From contig NZ_SSNY01000002.1 in NCBI RefSeq assembly GCF_004801285.1, positions 186,001 to 250,000 on the forward strand: a DNA stretch of 64,000 nucleotides, read 5' to 3'. The notes beneath the pieces were generated by a model that worked only from the letters and a program-made list of their open reading frames with translations, was not told the DNA's origin and searched no databases. Source of the DNA: Ollibium composti. Its GTDB lineage: Bacteria > Pseudomonadota > Alphaproteobacteria > Rhizobiales > Rhizobiaceae. Both the position numbers and the translations under genes were made by a program. This document shows, piece by piece, positions 46,175 through 54,561 of the stretch; positions within the stretch are counted from its first letter, which is position 1; each line of letters starts with the position of its first letter.

Positions 46175-46642
46175 TCAGCCGGCCGGCTTGGCCGCGGCGT
46201 AGACGATGACCTTCTTCGGCCCGTCGAAGGCGACGGCGAGCACGTCGGCGACCAGAACGCGCTTGGAATCGATGGCGTGGTAAAGCAGCGCGTTCGCCTC
46301 GACCTCCTGGCGCAGCAGCGCGATCTCGTCGCGGTGCTGCTCGATCTTCCTGGCGATCTCCGGCGGCGGCCCGCCCTCGCTGCGGGCGGTGTCGGCGAGG
46401 AAGACGATATCGACATGATCGACGCTGGAGGTCTTGCGCACCATGCTGGTCGCCTCGGCCGTGGTGTCGATGGCGGCCAGCACCTTCGCCTGTTCGTCCG
46501 CCGCCGTCTTCTCCTCCTCGCTGATGCCGGAGCCGACGATGCTCTTGACCGTGGTGTCGTCGAGGCTCTGGGCCGCGGCGGGCCCTGCCAGTGCGGTGAA
46601 GGCGGTCAATACCATGGCGATTTGTCTTGCAGTGTGATGCAA
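46175..46642 (-). CDS. Exported hypothetical protein
   Basis: 155 residues with a signal peptide (IAMVLTAFTALAGPAAA, cut near AQS). The mature part is mainly helical, with EIARKIEQHRDEIALLRQEV as a probable coiled coil and a C-terminal VLAVAFDGPKKVIVYAA. The TTG at 46642 has GGGAGAG at good spacing; ATG 46615 is an alternative. I do not recognise the family. Confidence 0.6.
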   Translation of the reverse strand: MHHTARQIAMVLTAFTALAGPAAAQSLDDTTVKSIVGSGISEEEKTAADEQAKVLAAIDTTAEATSMVRKTSSVDHVDIVFLADTARSEGGPPPEIARKIEQHRDEIALLRQEVEANALLYHAIDSKRVLVADVLAVAFDGPKKVIVYAAAKPAG

Positions 46643-46779
46643 GGATACTCTCCCTCAATTCATGCCGATCCTTGCGCCGGGTCTTCCCGACGTCTTGCGG
46701 AAACGGGACGGGATCGGCATGGTTCCCTGCAATCTTGTCGCAACCGCGACACGGCAGGGAAAAACCGGAAAGGAAGACG

Positions 46780-47136
46780 ATGGGTGCCCAGCGCTACAAC
46801 GGAAGCTGCCAGTGCGGCGCGGTCCGCTACGAGGTGACGGCCGATCTGGACAACACCATAAGCTGCAACTGCTCGCGCTGCGGGCGGCTGGGCTCCATCC
46901 TCACTTTCGCGCCCGAGCAGGATTTCACCCTGGTTTCGGGCGAGGACAGCCTGAGCGAGTACCTGTTCAACCGCCACGCCATCCATCACCTGTTCTGCAA
47001 GGTCTGCGGCATCCAGTCCTTCGCCCGCGGCTCGACGCCCGACGGCAAGGCGATGATCGCCGTCAACGCCCGCTGCCTCGAGGGGGTCGAGCCCGACCGG
47101 CTCAACCCCAAGAAGGTCGACGGCCGCAGTTTCTGA
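46780..47136 (+). CDS. GFA family protein (zinc-binding)
   Basis: 118 residues. Zinc-ligand cysteines in NGSCQCGAVRYEV, SCNCSRCGRLG and HLFCKVCGIQSF fit the GFA/CENP-V family named after glutathione-dependent formaldehyde-activating enzyme. Many members have no demonstrated formaldehyde activity, so the role is open. AAAGGAAGACG precedes the ATG. The next gene begins nine bases after its stop. Confidence 0.88.
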   Translation: MGAQRYNGSCQCGAVRYEVTADLDNTISCNCSRCGRLGSILTFAPEQDFTLVSGEDSLSEYLFNRHAIHHLFCKVCGIQSFARGSTPDGKAMIAVNARCLEGVEPDRLNPKKVDGRSF

Positions 47137-47144
47137 GCGACGCG

Positions 47145-47741
47145 ATGCCCGCCGAAACGCTTCCCTCCGCGCACGACATCTTCCCGCACTTGCGCATCGT
47201 CATGGGCATGGTGGTCGGCCTTGGCGTCACCCGGCTGTTGTCGGGCGTGGCGCGCATCGTCCAGCATCCGAACCAGTACAAGCTCTACCCGGTGCATCTT
47301 GCCTGGGTCGCCCTGCTCCTGCTCATGCTGGTGCATTTCTGGTGGTGGGAATTCGGCCTCTACGCCATCCAGGACTGGACCTTCGGCAAGTACCTCTTCA
47401 TCATCTTCTACGCCGTCGTGCTTTTCCTGCTCAGCGCGCTGCTGTTTCCTGATTCTCTGTACGATTATGCCAGCTACGAGGATTTCTTCTTCAAGCGGCG
47501 AGCGTGGTTCTTCGGCCTGCTGGCGCTGACCTATGTACTCGATATCGCGGATACGCTGATGAAGGGCGAGGCCCATTTCGCCCGCTTCGGCAGCGAGTAT
47601 CTGGTGCGCACGCCGGTCTTCATCCTGCTCTGCCTTGCGGCGATATGGACCTCCAACCGGCGTTTCCATGCCCTGTTCGTCGCCGCCGCGCTGGTCTATC
47701 AGGTGTCGTGGATTTTGCGCCTGTTCGACACCATCGTGTAG
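47145..47741 (+). CDS. Integral membrane protein of unknown function
   Basis: 198 residues with about five or six hydrophobic segments, such as VHLAWVALLLLMLVHFWWW and YLFIIFYAVVLFLLSALLF. Rich in aromatic residues at membrane borders (HFWWWEFGLY, YEDFFFKRRAWFFG). No known family is recognised. The start is ATG 47145, immediately after the GFA gene; a separate ribosome binding site is not obvious. Confidence 0.7.
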   Translation: MPAETLPSAHDIFPHLRIVMGMVVGLGVTRLLSGVARIVQHPNQYKLYPVHLAWVALLLLMLVHFWWWEFGLYAIQDWTFGKYLFIIFYAVVLFLLSALLFPDSLYDYASYEDFFFKRRAWFFGLLALTYVLDIADTLMKGEAHFARFGSEYLVRTPVFILLCLAAIWTSNRRFHALFVAAALVYQVSWILRLFDTIV

Positions 47742-47768
47742 CGGCAGGCAAAAAGAGGAAAGCCCCCC

Positions 47769-48353
47769 GTGAAACTCAACATCCAGACGGATTTCACCAA
47801 GTTTCCGCGTGCGACGGCGGTGGTGCGCGCCGCCGATGCCGGCTCATCGCAGCCTTTCGACACCGCAGCGCTCGCCCATGACGAGCGGCAGTTGCGCCGC
47901 CGCGTGGTGGAGCTGGCGGGCGGCGACAAGGTTCTGGCCGACCTGCTCGAACCCGTCACGCTGGAAGACGGCGACCGCCTCGTGCTGGAAGACGGCCGCC
48001 AGGTCGGCATCACCGCCGCCGCCGAGGAGGTCTACAAGGTGCGCGGCCGCGACGGCGCCCATCTAGCCGAACTCGCCTGGCATCTCGGCGAGCGGCATCT
48101 CGCCGTCGCCGTCGACAAGGACCGCATCCTCGTCCTGCGCGATCCCGCCGTCAGAGCCGCACTGGAAAAGCTCGGTGCCGAGGTCAAGGAAGGCTCGGCG
48201 GCTTTCCGGCCGCTGCACAGCGCCCATGAGGGGCACGGGCATCACGACCACCATCATGGCCATGGCGGGCACGACCATCACCACGGCCATGGCGAGCCCG
48301 ACGCCTTCGGCCGCCTTCCCGGCGATCCGCATTACGGCCACAACCATGCCTGA
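47769..48353 (+). CDS. ureE: Urease accessory protein UreE
   Basis: Nickel chaperone for urease maturation. 194 residues: N-terminal UreE domain (DERQLRRRVVELAGGDKVLADL, then LEPVTLEDGDRLVLEDGR), C-terminal metal-binding domain with HLAELAWHLGERHLAVAVDK, and a His-rich tail from about residue 150 (HEGHGHHDHHHGHGGHDHHH). Start is a GTG at 47769 with GAGGAAAG upstream. No urease structural gene or other accessory gene (ureD, F, G) lies on either side in the window. Confidence 0.9.
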   Translation: MKLNIQTDFTKFPRATAVVRAADAGSSQPFDTAALAHDERQLRRRVVELAGGDKVLADLLEPVTLEDGDRLVLEDGRQVGITAAAEEVYKVRGRDGAHLAELAWHLGERHLAVAVDKDRILVLRDPAVRAALEKLGAEVKEGSAAFRPLHSAHEGHGHHDHHHGHGGHDHHHGHGEPDAFGRLPGDPHYGHNHA

Positions 48354-48410
48354 TTGCCGAGGGGCGGACGCGACTTCGCCCTCCAATCCGGTTGACGAGG
48401 TCTTCCGCCC

Positions 48411-48851
48411 ATGATCGTGCTCGCTTTCGTCCTCTCGGCGATCCTGCTTCTCATCACTGCCGCCCATGTCTATTGGGGCATCGGCGGCATCTGGCCGGGC
48501 CGCGACGGCGCCTCTTGCGCCCGCGCCGTGGTCGGCTTCCGCGGCGTCGATGCCATGCCCTCGTCCTTCGCCTGCTTCGCCGTGGCCGCCTGCCTGTGCC
48601 TCGTCACCTTATGGCCGCTGGCGCTGGAAGGCGTGTTCGCCACGCCCTTCGATCACGCCGGGCTGGCGGCGACCGCCGTCATGATCGGCCTGGCGGTCCT
48701 TGCGCGCGGCATCCTCGGTTTCACGCCCTGGTGGCGGCGCCTTGCCCCCGAACAGCCTTTCGCCCGGCTGGACCGGCGCTTCTATTCGCCGCTCTGCCTG
48801 CTCATCGCCGCCGGCTTCCTGGTGCTTGCCTTTTCCGCATTTCCCGTCTGA
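48411..48851 (+). CDS. DUF3995 membrane protein
   Basis: 146 residues with four hydrophobic segments: LAFVLSAILLLITAAHVYWG near the start, FACFAVAACLCLVTLWPL, VMIGLAVLARGILGF and CLLIAAGFLVLAFSAF. The HVYWGIGGIWPG segment is typical of DUF3995. Function unknown. It lies 57 bases after ureE on the same strand, and I recall such small proteins beside urease genes, but no direct role is known. Confidence 0.75.
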   Translation: MIVLAFVLSAILLLITAAHVYWGIGGIWPGRDGASCARAVVGFRGVDAMPSSFACFAVAACLCLVTLWPLALEGVFATPFDHAGLAATAVMIGLAVLARGILGFTPWWRRLAPEQPFARLDRRFYSPLCLLIAAGFLVLAFSAFPV

Positions 48852-48937
48852 GCCGCGCTCCCGCCGCTGCACCAACCGAAACCGGTTGCCCGCGCGGGCG
48901 CCGCGCGTCATCCTGCGGCAAACGGGAGAACACGCCG

Positions 48938-49705
48938 ATGCCGGTCGCCAGTCTGCGCAAGGAGAACCTCACCAACCTGCCGTTCGCCGAGGAGCGCGCC
49001 GACATGGCCGCCGCCTTCCGCTGGACGGCGCGGCTCAACATGCACGAGGCGGTGGCGAACCATTTCTCGCTGGCCGTCAACGACGACGGCACGAAATTCC
49101 TGATGAACCCGAACCAGGTGCATTTCTCGCGCGTCAAGGCGAGCGACCTGCTCCTGATCGACGCCAACGATCCCGAAACCCTGTCGGGGCCGGACGCGCC
49201 GGACCCGACCGCCTGGGGCCTGCACGGTGCCATCCACCGCAACGTGCGCCATGCGCGCTGCGTCATGCACGTCCATTCCATCCACGCCACCGTGCTCGCC
49301 TCGCTGGCGGATTCGCGCCTGCCGCCGATCGACCAGAACTGCGCCACCTTCTTCAACCGCCATGTCGTAGACGCCCATTATGGCGGGCTGGCCTTCGAGG
49401 AGGAGGGCGAGCGCTGCTCGGCGCTGCTGGCCGACCCGAAGAACAAGGTGATGGTCATGGGCAACCACGGCGTGCTGGTCATCGGCGACACGGTGGCCGA
49501 CGCCTTCAACCGCATGTTCTATTTCGAGCGCGCCGCCGAGACCTACATCAAGGCGCTGTGGACGGGCCGGCCGCTGCGGGTGCTTTCGGATGAAATCGCC
49601 GAGAAGACGGCCGCCGAACTCGACGCCTATCCCGGCCAGGCCGACCGGCATCTTGCCGAACTGAAAGCGATCCTCGACGAGGAAGGCTCGAATTATCGGC
49701 ATTGA
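48938..49705 (+). CDS. Class II aldolase/adducin family protein
   Basis: 255 residues. The zinc-binding pair HVHSIH in CVMHVHSIHATVLAS and the later GNHGVLVIGDTVADAFNRMF fit class II aldolases and decarboxylases such as fuculose- or ribulose-phosphate aldolase. Many alphaproteobacterial members act on unknown substrates. GGGAG lies about nine bases before the ATG. A carbohydrate role fits the polyol region that follows, but no direct link is shown. Confidence 0.85.
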   Translation: MPVASLRKENLTNLPFAEERADMAAAFRWTARLNMHEAVANHFSLAVNDDGTKFLMNPNQVHFSRVKASDLLLIDANDPETLSGPDAPDPTAWGLHGAIHRNVRHARCVMHVHSIHATVLASLADSRLPPIDQNCATFFNRHVVDAHYGGLAFEEEGERCSALLADPKNKVMVMGNHGVLVIGDTVADAFNRMFYFERAAETYIKALWTGRPLRVLSDEIAEKTAAELDAYPGQADRHLAELKAILDEEGSNYRH

Positions 49706-49710
49706 GCTTT

Positions 49711-49833
49711 CCTCGCCCCGTTTACGGGGAGAGGATGCCGGCAGGCAGGTGAGGGGCGGCGCCCCTACTATGGAAATTCGCGCTGCCCCTCATCCGCCCT
49801 TCGGGCACCTTCTCCCCGTAAACGGGGCGAAGG
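49711..49833. repeat. Intergenic palindromic repeat, class A
   Basis: Two hairpins of the TCCCCGTTTACGGGGA kind at the ends, flanked by ATGCCGGCAGGCAGGTGAGG on the left and CCCCTCATCCGCCCTTCGGG on the right. Between convergent genes (aldolase and HAD phosphatase). Confidence 0.85.
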
Positions 49834-49846
49834 AAGAGGGGTGTGC

Positions 49847-50485
49847 CTACCTCAGCCCCAGTGCCGCCCGCAGCTCGTCCGCCGAGTTCACCGTAACGGC
49901 GCCGTCCGGCCCTTGCATGGCCGGCCGCTCCGGCCAGAAGATCGCCTTCATGCCGGCGGCGAGCCCGGCGCTGGCGCCGATGACGCTGTCTTCCACCACC
50001 GCCGCCTCGGCCGGCTCGACATCGACCAGCCAGGCGGCGCGCAGGAAGGGCTCGGCGTGCGGCTTGCCTTCGCGCACGTCGTTGCGGCTCACCGTCTTCA
50101 TGCCCGGATAGAGCAGGCCGACGGCGCTCAGGTTGGCGTCCACCACCATGCGGTCGGAGTTCGACACCACCGCCTGCGGGATGCCCCGCGCGTTGATCTC
50201 TCGGAAGATCTCGATGGCGCCGGGCCGTGGCCTGAGGCCCGAAAGGTCGGCGAGATAGTGGCTGTACTTGCGCTCAATCCAGTCGGGGAAGGGCAGGGTC
50301 AGCCCGAACTCCTCGCGCATCATCGCATAGATATGCGCTGCCGTCTGGCCAAGTGCCCGCTCGTGCAGGTCGGCCGGAGGCACCAGCCCTTCGCTCCGCA
50401 TGGCGGAGGCAAGGGCCGCCGCATGCAGCGGCTCGCTGTCGACCAGCGTTCCGTCCATATCCCAGAAGACCGCTTTCGGCGTCAT
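49847..50485 (-). CDS. HAD-superfamily phosphatase
   Basis: 212 residues. Motif I FWDMDGTLVDSEPLH with the nucleophile Asp, motif II VVSNSDR, motif III Lys in REGKPHAEPFL, motif IV VVEDSVIGASAGLAAGM. The beta-phosphoglucomutase-like subgroup acts on small sugar phosphates. GGAAGGGTC precedes the ATG at 50485. It diverges from the SorC-type regulator, which suggests that it belongs with the polyol genes. Confidence 0.88.
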   Translation of the reverse strand: MTPKAVFWDMDGTLVDSEPLHAAALASAMRSEGLVPPADLHERALGQTAAHIYAMMREEFGLTLPFPDWIERKYSHYLADLSGLRPRPGAIEIFREINARGIPQAVVSNSDRMVVDANLSAVGLLYPGMKTVSRNDVREGKPHAEPFLRAAWLVDVEPAEAAVVEDSVIGASAGLAAGMKAIFWPERPAMQGPDGAVTVNSADELRAALGLR

Positions 50486-50671
50486 GACCCTTCCAATCGG
50501 TTTGCGGCAGAAAGGAATAGACCGTTTGGCGCGCGCCACCAACCCTTTCCTGATAACGTGGCAAATGTCGGGCGATTCCATCGGTCGCTTATCGGGCAAT
50601 TGTCCTTGATGCAGGGCAATTGCGTATCGGCAAAATCCCTGCGAAACTGGATCGGGGAGAAAGGGAGCGCC

Positions 50672-51634
50672 ATGAACGCGCGACAGGAAGGCGGCAGCGG
50701 CCATAGCCGGCTCGACGACGCGGCCCGCGCCGGCTGGCTCTATTACGTCGCCGGCAACACGCAGGACCAGATCGCCGCCAAGCTCGGCATCTCGCGCCAG
50801 ACGGCGCAGCGGCTGGTGTCGCTCGCCGTCTCCGAGGGCCTGGTCAAGGTGCGGCTCGATCACCCGATCGCCGCCTGCCTCGACCTTGCCGCGCAACTGC
50901 GCAGCCGCTTCGCCCTTGATCTCGTCGAGGTCGTGCCGAGCGATCCCGGCTCGTCGTCCACCACCATCGGTGTCGCCGAGGCCGCCGCCGCCGAGATCGA
51001 GCGCTGGCTGCGCAAGCCCGAGCCGATCGTGCTGGCGATCGGCACCGGGCGCACGCTGAAGGCGGCCATCGAGCAGTTGCCGCCGATGGAGTGTCCGCAG
51101 CACAAGGTCGTGTCGCTGACCGGCAACATCTCGCCCGACGGCTCTGCCGCCTTCTACAACGTCATCTTCACCATGGCCGACCGCATCAAGGCGCGCTCTT
51201 TCCCGATGCCCTTGCCGGTCATCGCCTCGTCGCCGCAGGAGCGGGAAATGCTGCTCGGCCAGCCGATGATCCAGCCGACATTGGATCTCGCCGCGCGCGC
51301 CGACGTCACCTTCGTCGGCATCGGCGACCTCGGCCCGCAGGCGCCGCTCTACGAGGACGGCTTCGTTTCCGAAAGCGAGCTCAAGGCGCTGCACAAGGCC
51401 GGCGGCATCGCCGAGATCGTCGGCTGGGTATTCGACCGCGAAGGCCGACTGATCGAGGGCATCACCAACGACCGCGTATCCTCCGCGCCGCTGCCGTCGC
51501 GCGAGAAGTCGCTGGTGGTGGCGCTGGCCATGGGCGAGAAAAAACTGCCCGGCATCCTTGCCGCCGTCAACCGGCGCCTCGTCAACGGGCTGATCACGGA
51601 CGAACGCACCGCATCGGCGCTGCTGTCCGCATGA
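50672..51634 (+). CDS. SorC/DeoR-family sugar-binding transcriptional regulator
   Basis: 320 residues. N-terminal helix-turn-helix near residues 30-62 (YYVAGNTQDQIAAKLGISRQ), then a SorC-type sugar-binding domain with IGTGRTLKAAIEQL, SLTGNISPDGSAAFYN and FVGIGDLGPQAPL. GAAAGGGAG lies before the ATG. Likely controls the smo operon beginning 1.4 kb downstream, by analogy with SmoC of Rhodobacter; the ligand would be a polyol or its phosphate. Confidence 0.85.
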   Translation: MNARQEGGSGHSRLDDAARAGWLYYVAGNTQDQIAAKLGISRQTAQRLVSLAVSEGLVKVRLDHPIAACLDLAAQLRSRFALDLVEVVPSDPGSSSTTIGVAEAAAAEIERWLRKPEPIVLAIGTGRTLKAAIEQLPPMECPQHKVVSLTGNISPDGSAAFYNVIFTMADRIKARSFPMPLPVIASSPQEREMLLGQPMIQPTLDLAARADVTFVGIGDLGPQAPLYEDGFVSESELKALHKAGGIAEIVGWVFDREGRLIEGITNDRVSSAPLPSREKSLVVALAMGEKKLPGILAAVNRRLVNGLITDERTASALLSA

Positions 51635-51830
51635 AGGGCCATTCGGCGCGCGACCTGTGCAGGCGACGGGCGATCTCCTCCTCGCCGTCGCACAGGCCGA
51701 TGTCGCGCTGGACATAGGCGGAAAGGTCGCGCACGTCGATCAGGGATTGCCGCCGCCGTCCGCTCGCCGAAAGCCGGGAAAACAGCGAGCCGGCGGGTGC
51801 CGAAAAGAGCTTGTCGAGCATCGTGGTCAT
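51594..51830 (-). CDS. DUF1127 small protein
   Basis: 78 residues. The core FSRLSASGRRRQSLIDVRDL and SAYVQRDIGLCDGEEEIARR is typical of DUF1127, a small Arg-rich protein family with a role in phosphate, RNA turnover or stress responses in some alphaproteobacteria. Its C-terminal end overlaps the 3' end of the convergent SorC-type regulator by 41 bases. Diverges from the LysR gene, 111 bases apart. Confidence 0.8.
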   Translation of the reverse strand: MTTMLDKLFSAPAGSLFSRLSASGRRRQSLIDVRDLSAYVQRDIGLCDGEEEIARRLHRSRAEWPFMRTAAPMRCVRP

Positions 51831-51941
51831 GGGTTCCAACCTTCGCTATGCTTGAAGCCGTTTGATGACTGAGGATGGAATCTCGGTGCGCTCGCGCCTA
51901 TTTTCCAATTGAATCTCGATCATCATCCATAAGCAGGATTT

Positions 51942-52844
51942 ATGCATATGGGCCTTCAGCTTCCGCCCCTGGCGGCGATCCGGGCGTTCGAGGCGGTGGC
52001 GCGCCACCTGTCCTTCACCAGGGCGGCCGAGGAACTCGGCATGACGCAGGCGGCGGTGAGCTATCAGATCAAGCTCCTGGAGGAACGCGTCGGCGCGCCG
52101 CTGTTCCTGCGCAAGCCGCGCCAGATCGCGCTGACCGACACCGGCCAGCGCATGGCGCCGAAGGTGGCCGAAGCCTTCGCCCTGCTCGGCGAGGCCTATA
52201 CGGACGCGCGCGGCGGCGCCGACGGCGTGCTGTGCGTCTCGACGCTGCTCACCTTCGCGGCCAACTGGCTGGCGCAGCATCTCGGCCTTTTCCAGCTCGC
52301 GCACCCTTCGCTCGCGGTGCGCGTCGATACCTCCAACCGCGTCGTCGATTTCGCCCGGGAGGAGGTCGATGTCGCCATCCGCTCCGGCAGCGGAAAGTGG
52401 CCGGGCGTCGAAACCCACATGCTGTTCCGCGCCGATTTCACGCCGGTGCTCAGCCCGAAGCTCGCCGCGAGCATCGGCGGCGTGAAGGAGCCTGCCGACC
52501 TCCTGAAGCTGCCGATCCTCGATCCCGGCGATATCTGGTGGAAGACGTGGTTCGAACTGGCCGGCGTCGAGGCCGACGGGCTGGCGCAGCGTCCCGGCAG
52601 TTCGTTGGGCGCCCAGGCCTATGAGGCCAATGCCGCGATCGCTGGCCAGGGCGTGGCGATCGTCACCCGCGCGCTGTTCAAGGTGGAGATCGCCGACGGC
52701 AGGCTGATCCAGCCTTTCGACATCGTCGGCGACGACGGCCATGCCTACTGGCTGGTCTATCCGGCCGGCCGGCGCAACGTTCCCAAGATCCGCCTTTTCC
52801 GCGAGTGGATCCTGGCCGAAGTGAAGGATTCGCTCGGCCCCTGA
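51942..52844 (+). CDS. LysR-family regulator, GcvA-like
   Basis: 300 residues. N-terminal winged helix (PPLAAIRAFEAVARHLSFTR, then AAEELGMTQAAVSYQIKLLE) and a substrate-binding domain with the GcvA-like pattern VDFAREEVDVAIRSGSGKWP and YEANAAIAGQGVAIVTRALF. ATG 51942 or 51948 follow CAGGA. The divergent DUF1127 gene is the most likely target; no evidence ties it to the polyol genes. Confidence 0.88.
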   Translation: MHMGLQLPPLAAIRAFEAVARHLSFTRAAEELGMTQAAVSYQIKLLEERVGAPLFLRKPRQIALTDTGQRMAPKVAEAFALLGEAYTDARGGADGVLCVSTLLTFAANWLAQHLGLFQLAHPSLAVRVDTSNRVVDFAREEVDVAIRSGSGKWPGVETHMLFRADFTPVLSPKLAASIGGVKEPADLLKLPILDPGDIWWKTWFELAGVEADGLAQRPGSSLGAQAYEANAAIAGQGVAIVTRALFKVEIADGRLIQPFDIVGDDGHAYWLVYPAGRRNVPKIRLFREWILAEVKDSLGP

Positions 52845-52943
52845 CGGCGCGCGCCGGCTTTTCCCATATCCGCAGAATCCGCTGCCGTCGAAGCGGCGGC
52901 AGGGACAGCCGCTCGCGCTGCTGCAACGCAGCAACGAATCCGC

Positions 52944-52995
52944 TTGACATAATTCATTCTAAGTGAGTAATTGCCCAAGAAGAAAGCAATTGCTC
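52944..52995 (+). promoter_or_regulatory. Putative smoE promoter with overlapping operator
   Basis: TTGACA at 52944-52949, an 18-base spacer, then TAATTG at 52968-52973. An inverted repeat GAGTAATTGC (52965-52974) and GCAATTGCTC (52986-52995), matching in nine of ten positions, overlaps the -10 box and the likely start site, as expected for a repressor site of the SorC-type protein. The smoE ATG is 22 bases further on. Confidence 0.6.
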
Positions 52996-53016
52996 ATTTC
53001 ATCTGGGAGGATTTCG

Positions 53017-54330
53017 ATGAAACTTCGCACGCTCGTTCTTGGCCTGTGCTCGGCCAGCGCGCTGGCCTTCGCCGCGCATGCCGAATCCATCACCATCGCC
53101 ACCGTCAACAACGGCGACATGATCCGCATGCAGAAGCTGACGGACGACTTCACCTCGAAGAACCCCGACATCCAGCTGAACTGGGTGACGCTGGAGGAGA
53201 ACGTGCTGCGCGAGCGCGTCACCACCGACATCGCCACCAAGGGCGGCCAGTACGACGTCATCACCATCGGCAACTACGAGGTGCCGATCTGGGCCAAGCA
53301 GAACTGGCTGCTCGCGCTCGACAACCTGGGCGCCGACTACGACGTCGACGATCTCCTGCCGGCCATCCGCGGAGGCCTTTCGGTCGACGGCAAGCTCTAT
53401 GCCGCGCCCTTCTACGGCGAATCCGCCATGATCATGTACCGCACCGACCTGATGGAGAAGGCTGGGCTGAAGATGCCCGACAAGCCGACCTGGGAATTCA
53501 TCGGCGACGCTGCCCGCAAGATGACCGACCGCGCCGCCGGCATCAACGGCATCTGCCTGCGCGGCAAGGCCGGCTGGGGCGAGAACATGGCCTTCCTGAC
53601 GGCCATGGACAATTCCTTTGGCGGCCGCTGGTTCGACGAGAAATGGCAGCCGCAGTTCGACCAGCCGGAATGGAAGGACACGCTCGATTTCTACGTCAAG
53701 CTGATGAAGGACGCCGGCCCCGAGGGCGCCTCCTCCAACGGCTTCAACGAGAACCTGACGCTGTTCCAGCAGGGCAAGTGCGGCATGTGGATCGACGCCA
53801 CCGTGGCGGCGTCCTTCGTCTCCGACCCGAAGAACTCGACCGTCGCCGACAAGGTCGGCTTCGCCATCTTCCCGAGCAAGGAAGGCGTCGACAACCACGG
53901 CAACTGGCTGTGGTCGTGGAACCTGGCGATCCCCGCGTCCTCGCAGAAGGCCGAGGCGGCGGAAAAGTTCGTCTCGTGGGCGACCAGCAAGGGCTACACC
54001 GAACTCGTCGCCTCGAAGGAGGGCTGGGCCAGCGCCCCTCCCGGCACCCGCACCTCGCTCTATAACAACGAGGAATACAAGAAGGCGGCGCCCTTCGCCG
54101 GCCCGACGCTGGCCGCCATGGATGCCGCCGACATCACCAAGCCGAGCGTCAAGCCGGTGCCCTATACCGGCGGCCAGTTCGTCGCCATCCCCGAGTTCCA
54201 GGGGCTGGGCACGACGGTCGGCCAGCTGTTCTCGGCCGCCCTTGCCGGCCAGTCGAGCGTCGACGATGCGCTGAAGCAGGCGCAGGACGCCGCCACCGCC
54301 TCGATGCAGGAAGGCGGCTACCTCCAGTAA
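53017..54330 (+). CDS. smoE: Polyol ABC importer substrate-binding protein
   Basis: 437 residues with a signal peptide (LVLGLCSASALAFAAHA) and the family-1 solute-binding fold: TIATVNNGDMIRMQKLTDDF, YDVITIGNYEVPIWAKQNWL, and a late WLWSWNLAIPASSQKAEAA. Resembles SmoE/MtlE proteins that bind sorbitol, mannitol or arabitol. GGGAGGATTTCG precedes the ATG. First gene of the smo operon; a palindromic repeat follows its stop. Confidence 0.92.
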   Translation: MKLRTLVLGLCSASALAFAAHAESITIATVNNGDMIRMQKLTDDFTSKNPDIQLNWVTLEENVLRERVTTDIATKGGQYDVITIGNYEVPIWAKQNWLLALDNLGADYDVDDLLPAIRGGLSVDGKLYAAPFYGESAMIMYRTDLMEKAGLKMPDKPTWEFIGDAARKMTDRAAGINGICLRGKAGWGENMAFLTAMDNSFGGRWFDEKWQPQFDQPEWKDTLDFYVKLMKDAGPEGASSNGFNENLTLFQQGKCGMWIDATVAASFVSDPKNSTVADKVGFAIFPSKEGVDNHGNWLWSWNLAIPASSQKAEAAEKFVSWATSKGYTELVASKEGWASAPPGTRTSLYNNEEYKKAAPFAGPTLAAMDAADITKPSVKPVPYTGGQFVAIPEFQGLGTTVGQLFSAALAGQSSVDDALKQAQDAATASMQEGGYLQ

Positions 54331-54341
54331 GGGGAGAGCTT

Positions 54342-54457
54342 TCTTCTCCCCGTTCACGGGGAGAAGATGCCGGCAGGCAGATGAGGGGCGGCGTCTCGTT
54401 CCGCAACGTCTGCGCCGCCCCTCACCCTTACCCTCTCCCCGTGAACGGGGAGAGGGG
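54342..54457. repeat. Palindromic repeat, class A, between smoE and smoF
   Basis: TCTCCCCGTTCACGGGGAGA and CTCCCCGTGAACGGGGAG hairpins with CCGGCAGGCAGATGAGGGGC between. Placed directly after the smoE stop, where a 3' hairpin could protect the abundant binding-protein mRNA. Confidence 0.85.
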
Positions 54458-54561
54458 GCGTCGACGCCGACGCCATGATTTGCCACCGGAATGCGGCTTG
54501 ATCCGCATTTTGGAATGATTGGCTAGGAGCGCGCTGGAGACACGCGTTCGGGGAGAGAACA

